From Alphaproteobacteria bacterium LSUCC0684 (GTDB lineage: Bacteria > Pseudomonadota > Alphaproteobacteria > Puniceispirillales > UBA1172): 64,000 nucleotides of DNA. Shown here one piece after another: positions 7,852 to 16,652 of this stretch; position 1 is the stretch's first letter, and every line of letters begins with the position of its first letter. The position numbers and the translations under genes are program-made. Location: contig CP166130.1 of NCBI GenBank assembly GCA_041228335.1, positions 62,001-126,000 on the forward strand. Direction: 5' to 3'. The notes beneath the pieces were generated by a model. That model did no database searches and was not told the DNA's origin. It was given only the letters and a program-made list of their open reading frames with translations.

Positions 7852-9345
7852 ATGCAGATCTTTCGTAACCTGATCAATGGTGAATTTGTGGACGGTGACG
7901 CTGGCAGTCAACCGATTTTCAACCCCGCAACCGGGGAAGAGACAGGAAGTGTCAGTCTTTCCGGTGCCGGAATAGTCGATAAGGCTGTTGCGGCGGCCAA
8001 AGCTGCGCTGCCGGGCTGGGCCAACACGCCGCCGCTGAAGCGGGCGCGGGTCATGTTCAACTACAAGCATCTTCTCGAAGAAAATCTCGATGCGTTTGCC
8101 GAAGCTATTTCTACCCAGCATGGCAAAACCAAGGAAGATGCAAGGGGTGAAGTTATTCGCGGCATTGAAGTGGTGGAATTTGCCTGCGGTATTCCCCATC
8201 TCCTGCGGGGGGATTATACCCGTAATGTCGGGCCTGCCATTGACAGTTATTCCGACCGTCAGCCGCTTGGTGTCATGGCGGGGATCACGCCATTCAACTT
8301 TCCGGCCATGGTGCCGATGTGGATGTTCCCCATGGCGATTGCCTGCGGCAATACCTTTATTCTCAAACCTTCCGAACGTGATCCGGCGGCACCGCAGATG
8401 GCGATCGAGCTTCTTGAGCAGGCCGGGCTGCCGAAGGGCGTGGTGAATATCGTCAATGGCGGCAAGGATGCGGTGGATGCGATCCTCAATCATCCTGATA
8501 TCAAGGGGGTCAGTTTCGTTGGCTCAACCCCGATCGCGGAATATGTCTATACAACTGGCACGGCAAACGGCAAGCGCGTACAGGCACTTGGCGGGGCCAA
8601 GAATCACATGGTGATCATGCCGGATGCGGATATGGATCAGGCCGTTGATGCCCTTATGGGGGCCGGATATGGTTCTGCTGGTGAGCGGTGCATGGCCATC
8701 TCGGTGGCGGTGCCGGTGGGCAAGGAAACCGCGGACCGACTGGTTGAGAAACTTGCCCCGAAAGTCAGGTCCATCAAGGTTGGCCCATGGGATGATCCCG
8801 AAGCTGAAATGGGCCCGCTGATTACCCGGCAGCATCTGGATAAGGTCAGCGGCTATATCGATGCCGGCGTCAATGAAGGCGCGGATCTTATCGTCGATGG
8901 TCGCGGGTTCAGCCTGCAGGGGTATGAAAACGGCTATTTCATCGGTGGCAGCCTGTTTGACAATGTCACCACCGACATGTCGATCTACAAGGAAGAGATT
9001 TTCGGCCCCGTGCTCAGCGTGGTGCGCGCCGATACGTTTGAATCCGCCGTTCAGATGGTCAATGATCATGAATACGGCAACGGCACGGCAATTTTCACCC
9101 GCGATGGTGATGCCGCCCGTTCCTTCGCCGATCAGATCGAGATCGGCATGGTCGGGGTCAATGTTCCTATTCCGGTGCCGGTGGCCTATCATTCCTTTGG
9201 TGGCTGGAAACGGTCACTTTTTGGGGACCATGGCGCCTATGGCATGGAAGCGGTGCGGTTCTATACGAGGCTCAAGACCGTGACGTCACGCTGGCCAACC
9301 GGCATCAGGTCAGGGGCGCAGTTCAACTTCCCGCTCAATACCTAG
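7852..9345 (+). CDS. mmsA: methylmalonate-semialdehyde dehydrogenase (CoA-acylating)
   Basis: MmsA oxidises methylmalonate semialdehyde (from valine or thymine) to propionyl-CoA and malonate semialdehyde to acetyl-CoA, using NAD and CoA. The 497-residue protein is of family length. It has the N-terminal INGEFVDG start, the nucleotide-binding region GVMAGITPFNFPAMVP, GSTPIAEYVY, and the catalytic cysteine at about residue 280 in GSAGERCMA. The C-terminal VPVPVAYHSFGGWKRSLFGD segment is characteristic of MmsA within the aldehyde dehydrogenase superfamily. The propionyl-CoA made would feed the mutAB pair at the start of the window, although a carboxylase is not present here. Confidence 0.95.
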   Translation: MQIFRNLINGEFVDGDAGSQPIFNPATGEETGSVSLSGAGIVDKAVAAAKAALPGWANTPPLKRARVMFNYKHLLEENLDAFAEAISTQHGKTKEDARGEVIRGIEVVEFACGIPHLLRGDYTRNVGPAIDSYSDRQPLGVMAGITPFNFPAMVPMWMFPMAIACGNTFILKPSERDPAAPQMAIELLEQAGLPKGVVNIVNGGKDAVDAILNHPDIKGVSFVGSTPIAEYVYTTGTANGKRVQALGGAKNHMVIMPDADMDQAVDALMGAGYGSAGERCMAISVAVPVGKETADRLVEKLAPKVRSIKVGPWDDPEAEMGPLITRQHLDKVSGYIDAGVNEGADLIVDGRGFSLQGYENGYFIGGSLFDNVTTDMSIYKEEIFGPVLSVVRADTFESAVQMVNDHEYGNGTAIFTRDGDAARSFADQIEIGMVGVNVPIPVPVAYHSFGGWKRSLFGDHGAYGMEAVRFYTRLKTVTSRWPTGIRSGAQFNFPLNT

Positions 9346-9359
9346 GCGGCAACGGGATT

Positions 9360-11069
9360 TCAGGGGCATTGCGTGAAAAATTTCCCCGGGCTGATCATGC
9401 TCTCCTGTGTAAGGACATGATCTGTGCCGGGCGGAGTTCCGTCCATCAGGGTAAAGATAAATCGCTTGCGGGGATGGTAGGTCTCTCGGCTTGACGTGTA
9501 TCGGACTTGCCGGAATACCTCTCCCCAGGAAGCAAGCGGGTGGCGAAGGCGCGTATCGGCGTTACCGCAATGAGTCTCGCTCGTGGTGCATATTGTCATA
9601 ACGCCGGTGGCCGGCACATATTCGGCCGTGATATCTCCCCAGATCATGGTTCCTGAAGCCGAAATGTCTTTATAGGAGAAATACGTAACCGGCTGCCCAT
9701 CCGCAATGCGCTGAAGCGGGCCGTGTTCTGTCGCCGTACTCTCATCAACGTAAAGCCTGTCCCCGTCCGGCTCGATCTGGCCGGGCGCAATGCGGATCAT
9801 CGCTTTCGCCATGGGTCTTCCACCGGTTTCAAACCCGGACATGTCAGGGGTTATCTGGCACAGGCCGGCAGGCTCTTCCCGGGAAAGGGCAAGGATGCTT
9901 GCACTGGCCGATAAGCTCAGGCGACGGCCAGCAGTTTTTCTGGCAATATTGGCCCGGATCTCCAGCATGCCGTCTTGAAGAATAAAGGGGGTTTCTTCGG
10001 CAAGGTGCCAGCGCTGATCTCCTGATATTTTCCATCCATCCTCTGGTGACGGGGTTGAACACCTGTCGGCTGGGGCGCTACGTATACCCGTCATATAACT
10101 CTTCCACCAGAGCAGGTGGAAATTGGGATCAGTACGGTCTTCAGCGAAGCGGAAGGCGGTTTTCCGGGCATAGGACCGGTGGCGGGTAATGAAAGAGAGA
10201 GGCAAAGGCCCGGCCATGGAATGGTTGGCTCCGGATGTATCGTTGAGCGAGGTTTCGAGAACAAGCTCAAGGAGGAGATCCAAGCGGTCAATTGCCCTGG
10301 CTGAGAGGACTTCAGGCCAGATATCTCCGGGGGGAAGCGCTTTTTGCCACAGTTTTACCGCCGCCAGCACCCCGCTGAAAGATGGATCGGTCGAACGGCT
10401 GCCAAGGATCATTGGTACCGAAGCATCGGTGTCAACCGCGACAGGCGCACCCGCACCCGGCGTCAGGCGCTCGGGCTCACCATTTATATAGATGGCAAGA
10501 CTTGCTGGCGTGAGTTGAGTGCCACTGGCTGCATCAAAGACCAGCATCACATGATGCCAGTTGCCATCCCTGATACTGGTCTCACCACGGATGGAACTGC
10601 TGCCGATATCAAGCGTGAGGCGGCCGCTTGCATCGAGCATGACCTGCCAGCGTCTTCCGGGCTGATCTGCTCCGAAATCAAGGAGGGTTTCAGGCCCGGC
10701 TTGATCTGGTGCGAGCAGCCAGAAGCCGAGGCTGCGGGAGGAGGAGCCGCCGACCCCGCCAAAACTGCTTGCGGTAACTTTCTCAGCGGAAGTGAGGTTT
10801 ATCCCTGTCCGTTCAAGAAATTCAAGATGGGTTGCGATGATACAAGCCTGCAGGCCTGATCCTGCCCGCGTGATCTTGTCCGCGCTGGCAAGGTGTTGCC
10901 GAAGAAGCCGTGATGCGTCATCGGCCCCTGATCTGAGTTCAGCCGTCTGCCGGGCGTTGAGCTGGTGCCTTAGAAAGAACGCATAGACAGAAAAAACCCC
11001 GGCGCTGACAACACCCAGAATGGCCATATAGATGACCAGTTCAATCAATGTAAATCCGGGCAGACGCAT
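9360..11069 (-). CDS. prepilin-like protein with laminin-G (LamG) domain
   Basis: The 569-residue product begins with a five-residue leader and a class III prepilin site: cleavage before F6 in PGFTLIELVIYM, with the conserved Glu5 of the mature chain, followed by a hydrophobic helix to about residue 33. About residues 110-252 match a LamG/concanavalin-like jelly-roll domain: RSLGFWLLAPD, then DGNWHHVMLVFD, LAIYINGEPE, and VLAAVKLWQKALPPGDI. The remaining C-terminal part has no family I recognise. The protein would be processed by a prepilin peptidase and exported by a type IV pilus or type II secretion machine, neither of which is in this window. A LamG domain on a pilin suggests a tip adhesin that binds glycans or proteins. 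Confidence 0.75.
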   Translation of the reverse strand: MRLPGFTLIELVIYMAILGVVSAGVFSVYAFFLRHQLNARQTAELRSGADDASRLLRQHLASADKITRAGSGLQACIIATHLEFLERTGINLTSAEKVTASSFGGVGGSSSRSLGFWLLAPDQAGPETLLDFGADQPGRRWQVMLDASGRLTLDIGSSSIRGETSIRDGNWHHVMLVFDAASGTQLTPASLAIYINGEPERLTPGAGAPVAVDTDASVPMILGSRSTDPSFSGVLAAVKLWQKALPPGDIWPEVLSARAIDRLDLLLELVLETSLNDTSGANHSMAGPLPLSFITRHRSYARKTAFRFAEDRTDPNFHLLWWKSYMTGIRSAPADRCSTPSPEDGWKISGDQRWHLAEETPFILQDGMLEIRANIARKTAGRRLSLSASASILALSREEPAGLCQITPDMSGFETGGRPMAKAMIRIAPGQIEPDGDRLYVDESTATEHGPLQRIADGQPVTYFSYKDISASGTMIWGDITAEYVPATGVMTICTTSETHCGNADTRLRHPLASWGEVFRQVRYTSSRETYHPRKRFIFTLMDGTPPGTDHVLTQESMISPGKFFTQCP

Positions 11070-11212
11070 GGTAAGTCACCATCATATCTGAAGGGCCGAG
11101 ACATTCGACAGGATAGAGATTTATGTGTTCTTCTCCATGCTCCATCTGGCAAATTCAGGCCGGGCATTCGATGCGAGGCCGGACCTTTCGGTCAGGGAGA
11201 TCGCCTGCCGGG

Positions 11213-11758
11213 ATGAAAATGCCGCTCAACGGTTTTGCCCTTCCCGGTGTTCTTGCATTGACCCTGATGGTCAGCGCGATGGTGCCGCTCATGTTTACGC
11301 TTAATCGTGAAAACATCAGTGCCGCACGCCGGGATCAGGTCAGGGTTTCTGCGATCGTGCAGGCACGCCAGATGTTCATGATTGCCCAAGCCTATATGCT
11401 CATGCATGGCGGTCTGCCTGTTGGCTGGAGCAAGGGCAATATTCCGGATAGAGCCGAAACCCGAACCGATCTTGGCTACTGTTCAGGTTATGCTGGGCAT
11501 GATGGCGAGAACTGGGGCCGGGAAGATGCCCGTGTTTTCGGTCTTGCCCTCAGGCAGGAAAGCACAGATTATGCCGGCAATCGCATCATCGCCGGGGTAT
11601 ATCTGGCTGACCGGGGGGAATTGCCTTTCGAAACATATATCGTGATGGGCTGTGTGATCACGACTGGTAACTACGCGCAGGGTGCTGCACTGAGGGGCGA
11701 ATTTGCGCGCTTCGATGGACAATTTGTCCTGCTTGATCTTGGTGGTGATACAACCTGA
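11213..11758 (+). CDS. pilin-like protein lacking Glu5 (GspK/PilX-like)
   Basis: The start chosen at 11213 gives a 181-residue product with a short leader and the segment GFALPGVLALTLMVSAMV, a prepilin-like site followed by a hydrophobic helix. The position that is Glu5 in ordinary pilins is a glycine here, as in minor pseudopilins of the GspK kind that cap the filament. The frame is open upstream to 11123, so a longer form cannot be excluded, but its extra 30 residues would put an unusually long leader before the helix. The rest (with GYCSGYAGHDGENWG) is not a family I recognise. It lies on the opposite strand between two other pilin-like genes. Confidence 0.6.
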   Translation: MKMPLNGFALPGVLALTLMVSAMVPLMFTLNRENISAARRDQVRVSAIVQARQMFMIAQAYMLMHGGLPVGWSKGNIPDRAETRTDLGYCSGYAGHDGENWGREDARVFGLALRQESTDYAGNRIIAGVYLADRGELPFETYIVMGCVITTGNYAQGAALRGEFARFDGQFVLLDLGGDTT

Positions 11759-11774
11759 ACCCGGCAATGCAGCC

Positions 11775-12860
11775 CTATTGATGCTCGAGCATGAGATCCC
11801 GGACCCAATGGGTATGGCCGGCACCAAGATGAATCCTGAGCCTGGCCGGATTGCCAGCACTCTGCACATGGAGACTATGCAGAAAACGCTCAAGCCCCGC
11901 ACTTGAGTTAAATTGCCGGTAAATCCGGCGCGATGCGTCTCTACCTGCCAGGCTGGTTGCAACGCGGCTGGCCGGTGACAAGGCTTCCACTTTGAGCGTG
12001 AAGATATCAAGTTGCCGGGGATTCAACAGACTTAATGACCGGGCATGTCCAAAATCGTGGATATTGACCCACGCCCGGCTGAAATTGTCATCAGGCAAGG
12101 TTGAGCTTACGGCAAAGAGCGACCCATCCGGGCTTGAACCCTGGCTGTTCTGCCCGAAATGAAGCCCGGCGCCATCCTTGGGGCTTCCGGGATGATCAAA
12201 AAAAGCGCTTTTGAGCGGGCCGGGCAGATCGGTTGCACGGATCAGATAGCGGGGAAAGATGACGCCACTGCCATCAATTTCGCTTGCATGAACCACTTCG
12301 CCGCTACTGTTTTTAAGGCAGGCCTCGTTGAGAACATCGAATGTCATGCTCGTTCCCGACCTTTCCATCCTCAGCAGAATGCAGCCTTCCTGCGCGTCCA
12401 TGATCAGGACGCCGGGCAGATCCTCCCCTGCCATCTCATCAAGGGCAGTTGGTGTAACCCCGGCCGCATCAAGGCAGGCGGCAGGTATGCTGAAACCCGG
12501 CACGGCAGGATCAACCCCGCTGACACGGCAGGCAAACCCGCCCCGGCTGTTCAACATGGAGGTATTGTCCCATATGGGCGTGAGTGAAAAAAGACCTCCC
12601 CCTTCTTCCCCTTGAGGCCAGGAAGATACCACCTGCGCTGAAAAGCTGCTGTTATCATGCATCGCAAGAAAGAGCCGTTCAGCTTCAAGACCGGCCGCCC
12701 GGCTTGATCTGGCGTATCCTGCCTCCCGCACATAGCTTGCCTCAATGGTGTTGAAGATCGTGAACCCGCCGATGAGGACAAGGCTGAGAAGGCTCAAAGC
12801 CACCATGAGTTCCACCAGACTGAAACCCGGATACCCATGGGCTGATTCAATCGATTTCAA
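11775..12860 (-). CDS. prepilin-type minor pseudopilin
   Basis: The product has a class III signal (YPGFSLVELMVALSLLSLVLIGGF) with Gly-Phe cleavage site, Glu5 and a hydrophobic helix, then some 320 residues of globular domain without a family I recognise (two short cysteine-containing regions, SRGGFACRVSG and AACLDAAG). No ATG fits the N-terminus. A TTG at 12860 has AGAGGA six bases upstream and leaves a ten-residue leader. A GTG at 12881 is the alternative. It is 16 bases from the end of the convergent Glu5-less gene. The three pilin-like genes together look like a minor-pilin set separated from its machine. Confidence 0.7.
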   Translation of the reverse strand: MKSIESAHGYPGFSLVELMVALSLLSLVLIGGFTIFNTIEASYVREAGYARSSRAAGLEAERLFLAMHDNSSFSAQVVSSWPQGEEGGGLFSLTPIWDNTSMLNSRGGFACRVSGVDPAVPGFSIPAACLDAAGVTPTALDEMAGEDLPGVLIMDAQEGCILLRMERSGTSMTFDVLNEACLKNSSGEVVHASEIDGSGVIFPRYLIRATDLPGPLKSAFFDHPGSPKDGAGLHFGQNSQGSSPDGSLFAVSSTLPDDNFSRAWVNIHDFGHARSLSLLNPRQLDIFTLKVEALSPASRVATSLAGRDASRRIYRQFNSSAGLERFLHSLHVQSAGNPARLRIHLGAGHTHWVRDLMLEHQ

Positions 12861-12975
12861 CGCATATCCTCTTTCCTCCACCGCCTTTCATCCTAGCGTG
12901 GCGCATAGGTCTTGACAGGTTGTTCATGGGGTTGGATGAATAGACTTTAAGGGTTGTTTCCCATGCAGGTATCTG

Positions 12976-14247
12976 ATGGCATTTCAACATCGCTCTGGTG
13001 ATATTACAGGATGGCAGTCCCCCCATGTTCTGCTGATGCTGACCGCGGCCGCCATGCCGATCAGTTTCATCACCTGGTCAACCCTCATCAATAATTTTGC
13101 GGTGGAGCAGGCTGCCTTCACCGGCCGCGAGATCGGGATTTTGCAGTCCTTGCGTGAAGTGCCCGGGTTTCTCTCATTTCTGGTTGTTTATCTTCTCCTT
13201 GTCTTCAACGAGCAGCGTCTTGCTTTGGTCACGCTTGGCATGCTGGGCCTGGGGACGGCGCTGACAGGGTATTTCCCATCGGTTCTTGGGCTCTATATCA
13301 CGACGGTTCTGGCGTCCATCGGTTTTCATTATTACGAAACCTGCAATCAGTCTCTTGCCATGCAGTGGCTGGACAAGAAAAACGCGCCAGCCCTGCTTGG
13401 ACGCATCTATGGGGTTGCTTCGATGGCCCAGGTGGCCACGCTTCTTTCCATTTTCGCGGCCGTGGTGCTGATGACGCCGGGACTTGACCTTGAAACGGCC
13501 ATCTCCGGCGATGCATTTGCTGCCGCTGGTGATGGCTATACCATTATTTATCTTACAGGCGGCGTCATCACCATGGGGATTGCAGCCTTCGGATATTTCG
13601 CGTTCAGGCAATTCGAAGAAGGCAGCCCCCAGCGCAAGTCAATCATCCTCAAACCCCGGTACTGGCTGTATTACGCGCTGATCTTCATGTCCGGGGCGCG
13701 GCGGCAGATTTTTGTCGTTTTTGCCGGATTTCTGATGGTTGAAAAATTCGGCTATTCGGTGGGGCAGATTGCTTTTCTCTTTCTGATCAACGCGATCTTC
13801 AACATCTGGCTGGCGCCGGTGGTGGGCCGGATGATCGGCCGGATCGGGGAAAGAGCGGCACTGATCCTTGAATATATCGGGCTGATCGGGGTATTTTCTG
13901 CTTATGCCTTTGTTGAGAACAGCACCATCGCTGCCGGGCTTTACCTGATTGATCATATGTTTTTTGCGTTGGCGATTGCGATCAAGACCTATTTTCAGAA
14001 AATTGCCGATCCGGCGGATTTTGCCGGGACTGCCAGTGTGTCGTTTACGATCAACCATGTCGTTGCGGTCTTCCTGCCGGCGCTGTTCGGGTTGATCTGG
14101 CTGATCTCACCGGCGGCGGTATTTCTTTCCGGGGCGGTGATGGCTTTCATCTCGTTGCTGCTTGCCTTTAATGTGCCGCGCCATCCCGGGCCGGGGCGTG
14201 AAGTGGTGCTGGGATATCGTGGTCCGGCTTTGGGTTTGACAGGATAG
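12976..14247 (+). CDS. MFS transporter
   Basis: The 423-residue protein is hydrophobic throughout, with about 12 membrane segments and a central loop near residues 210-225 (FRQFEEGSPQRKS), typical of the major facilitator superfamily. The substrate is unknown. It opens a plus-strand run of four closely spaced genes (12976-17810): transporter, L-2-hydroxyglutarate-oxidase-like flavoprotein, DadA-like flavoprotein and M24 peptidase. It may therefore import a peptide- or amino-acid-derived compound used by them. The divergent spacer contains TTGACA at 12912-12917 but no good matching -10 element. Confidence 0.85.
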   Translation: MAFQHRSGDITGWQSPHVLLMLTAAAMPISFITWSTLINNFAVEQAAFTGREIGILQSLREVPGFLSFLVVYLLLVFNEQRLALVTLGMLGLGTALTGYFPSVLGLYITTVLASIGFHYYETCNQSLAMQWLDKKNAPALLGRIYGVASMAQVATLLSIFAAVVLMTPGLDLETAISGDAFAAAGDGYTIIYLTGGVITMGIAAFGYFAFRQFEEGSPQRKSIILKPRYWLYYALIFMSGARRQIFVVFAGFLMVEKFGYSVGQIAFLFLINAIFNIWLAPVVGRMIGRIGERAALILEYIGLIGVFSAYAFVENSTIAAGLYLIDHMFFALAIAIKTYFQKIADPADFAGTASVSFTINHVVAVFLPALFGLIWLISPAAVFLSGAVMAFISLLLAFNVPRHPGPGREVVLGYRGPALGLTG

Positions 14248-14251
14248 ATTT

Positions 14252-15367
14252 ATGGTCGATGCAGAAACAGATGTTCTGGTGGTGGGTGCAGGCGCGGTCG
14301 GGTTGGCCATAACAAGAAAACTGGCTATGAGCGGCGCAAGCGTGATCCTTGCCGAGAGCAATCCCGGGTTCGGCATGGAAACATCCTCACGCAATTCGGA
14401 AGTTATCCATGCGGGTATCTATTATCCGACCGGATCGCTGAAAGCCCGGCTTTGCGTTGCCGGGGCTGCCATGATGTATGCCTATTGCGCGGAACGCGGC
14501 GTCACAACCCGAAAGCATGGCAAACTGATCGTCGCCACCGAGGAAAGCCAGATTGAAGGGCTTGCCCGCCTCAAGGATACGGGAGATGCGAATGACGTGC
14601 CCGGGCTTGAGCTTCTTGGCAAGGATGCCCTTCTGGCCCTGGAGCCGGAGATCAAGGCCATCGCCGCGCTGCATTCACCTGTTACCGGCGTGGTGGACAG
14701 CCACGGCTATATGGCCGCACTTGAGGCAGATGCCGAAAATGCAGGTGCCGTCATCGCCTATCAGAGCCGGTTTGAGCAGGCAATCTACGATGGCAAGCGT
14801 TATATTGCGACCATTGATGGCCAGGGAGAGAAAATGTCCCTTGCGGCCAGTCGCATCATCAATGCGGCGGGGCACGGCTCAAGGAAGGTTTCCCTTGCCA
14901 TTGACACGATGGTGCCTGACAAGGTGCCGCCCCATTATATGGCCAAGGGGCAGTATTTTGTCTCCACACGCAAGCCTCCCTTTCGGCATCTGATCTATCC
15001 GATGCCTTCCGGCGGTGGTCTTGGCATTCATCTCACCCTTGATAGCGGCGGCGGGGCGAGATTTGGCCCGGATATCCGCTGGGTGGACACACCCTCCTAC
15101 GATGTTGACCCCAAGGATGCGTCACGCTTCCATCAATTGATTTCAAGCTATTGGCCAGCGCTTCAGCCTGATGAACTGGTGCCCGCCTGGGCCGGGCTGC
15201 GCCCCAAGATCATCCCCGATGGATCTAAGTTTCAGGATTTTGTCATCGCAACGGAAAGGGAGCATGGGGCACCTCGTGTCACGGCACTCTACGGGATTGA
15301 TTCCCCCGGATTGACATCAAGCCTTGCCATTGCCGATCATATATTCAGGGAAATGGATCTGTCGTGA
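14252..15367 (+). CDS. FAD-dependent oxidoreductase, L-2-hydroxyglutarate oxidase (LhgO)-like
   Basis: The 371-residue protein belongs to the DAO/GlpD-like flavoproteins. The N-terminal dinucleotide-binding motif is DVLVVGAGAVGLAITRKLA, and the following ETSSRNSEVIHAGIYYP and GSLKARLCVAG segments are characteristic of L-2-hydroxyglutarate dehydrogenases and their relatives. It would oxidise an L-2-hydroxy acid to the 2-keto acid and pass electrons to the quinone pool or oxygen. It begins four bases after the transporter gene and overlaps the next gene by four bases, so it is in one operon with them. The exact substrate is not certain. Confidence 0.85.
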   Translation: MVDAETDVLVVGAGAVGLAITRKLAMSGASVILAESNPGFGMETSSRNSEVIHAGIYYPTGSLKARLCVAGAAMMYAYCAERGVTTRKHGKLIVATEESQIEGLARLKDTGDANDVPGLELLGKDALLALEPEIKAIAALHSPVTGVVDSHGYMAALEADAENAGAVIAYQSRFEQAIYDGKRYIATIDGQGEKMSLAASRIINAAGHGSRKVSLAIDTMVPDKVPPHYMAKGQYFVSTRKPPFRHLIYPMPSGGGLGIHLTLDSGGGARFGPDIRWVDTPSYDVDPKDASRFHQLISSYWPALQPDELVPAWAGLRPKIIPDGSKFQDFVIATEREHGAPRVTALYGIDSPGLTSSLAIADHIFREMDLS

Positions 15368-16617
15368 TGAAGAAAAATAAAAATGTAGTGATTATTGGTG
15401 GCGGTATCGTTGGTGTCTGTGCGGCGCTTGAAACGCAGCTCAGCGGCCATCAGGTTACGCTCATCGACCCAAAGACCCCCGGACGTGAGACATCCTATGG
15501 CAATGCGGGGGTGCTGTCGGAAAGCTCGGTGGTGGTGCTGAACAACCCCCAGCTGCTCAAAGCTCTGCCCAAGCTTCTTCTCAATAAAAGCAACGGGTTC
15601 AGATATAACCCGTTTTTCGTGCTCAGATATCTTGGCTGGTCGCTCAGGTTTCTGGCTTTTTCCAGCAACAGGCGGGCGAGACATGCCGCCCGGGCACTGA
15701 AAGCGCTCATGGATATTTCGCTGGACCGGCACAAGGCCCTGATCAAGGAAGCCGGAGTTGATGATCTTTTGCGTTACGCCGGATGGTTCAAGACGTTCCG
15801 GAAAAAATCCACCTTCGAAGCCTATTCCAAGGAGCTCGAATTGATGGATGAGGTCGGTGTCCGGTATTCGGTCTACGACCGTGATCAGATCCGCCAGATT
15901 GAGCCCGGCCTCAGCCCGATTTACGAAAAAGCCGTGCTGATGGATGACACTTGCGGGGTCACCAATCCCGCAAGGCTGACGGATGCCTATGTTCGCCTTT
16001 TTGAAAATGCTGGCGGCGTTGTCCGGGAAGACAGGGTGACGGCCCTCACCCATTCGGGTGGCTGGCAGATCACGCTGGCTTCAGGTGATGTGCTGAACGC
16101 GGATGACGTGGTGCTGGCGGCGGGGGGCTGGTCTGCGGAGATAGCCAGCTGGCTTGGCTATAAGATCCCCCTGGCCTGGGAGCGCGGCTATCATTGGCAC
16201 CTTGAGCCCGGGGAGGGCATGCCGCTCGGCCGCGCCATCTATGATATTGACGGCGGCTATGTCATCGCGCCGATGGAACAAGGGGTGCGGATCACCACCG
16301 GGGTTGAGTTCAATGATCGTGATGCGCCCCCCAATTTTCGCCAGGCGGAGGATTCCGTTGCCGATGCAAGGTCAAACCATGGACTGGGCAAGCCCATTGA
16401 GGAAGAGCCATGGATGGGCCGCCGCCCGACGCTGATTGACAGCCTGCCCATGATTGGTGCCGCGCCGCGTCATCCTGGCCTGTGGTTTGATTTCGGGCAT
16501 CAGCATATCGGCCTCAGCATGGGGCCGGGATCTGGCCGGGTGATCGCTGCCCTGATCAGCGGCACGAGGCCTCCCATCGATATCACGCCATTTCGGGCAG
16601 AACGTTTTCCCATCTAG
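15364..16617 (+). CDS. FAD-dependent D-amino-acid dehydrogenase (DadA)-like
   Basis: This 417-residue DAO-family flavoprotein has the FAD site VVIIGGGIVGVCAALETQLSG near the N-terminus, the ETSYGNAG segment and a C-terminal FDFGHQHIGLSMGPGSG segment typical of DadA-type enzymes (the family also includes relatives acting on glycine betaine products or hydroxyproline). It would convert a D-amino acid or N-substituted amino acid to the keto acid. A four-base ATGA overlap couples it to the LhgO-like gene. Another DadA-like gene, cut by the window edge, is present at 62866. Confidence 0.85.
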   Translation: MMKKNKNVVIIGGGIVGVCAALETQLSGHQVTLIDPKTPGRETSYGNAGVLSESSVVVLNNPQLLKALPKLLLNKSNGFRYNPFFVLRYLGWSLRFLAFSSNRRARHAARALKALMDISLDRHKALIKEAGVDDLLRYAGWFKTFRKKSTFEAYSKELELMDEVGVRYSVYDRDQIRQIEPGLSPIYEKAVLMDDTCGVTNPARLTDAYVRLFENAGGVVREDRVTALTHSGGWQITLASGDVLNADDVVLAAGGWSAEIASWLGYKIPLAWERGYHWHLEPGEGMPLGRAIYDIDGGYVIAPMEQGVRITTGVEFNDRDAPPNFRQAEDSVADARSNHGLGKPIEEEPWMGRRPTLIDSLPMIGAAPRHPGLWFDFGHQHIGLSMGPGSGRVIAALISGTRPPIDITPFRAERFPI

Positions 16618-16652
16618 GGAATTCATCCATTAAATCCATCAAGGAGAAAAAC

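Noticed and set aside
12912-12946. Promoter with TTGACA upstream of the MFS gene
   Set aside because: No -10 element with acceptable spacing follows, so it was not listed as a feature.
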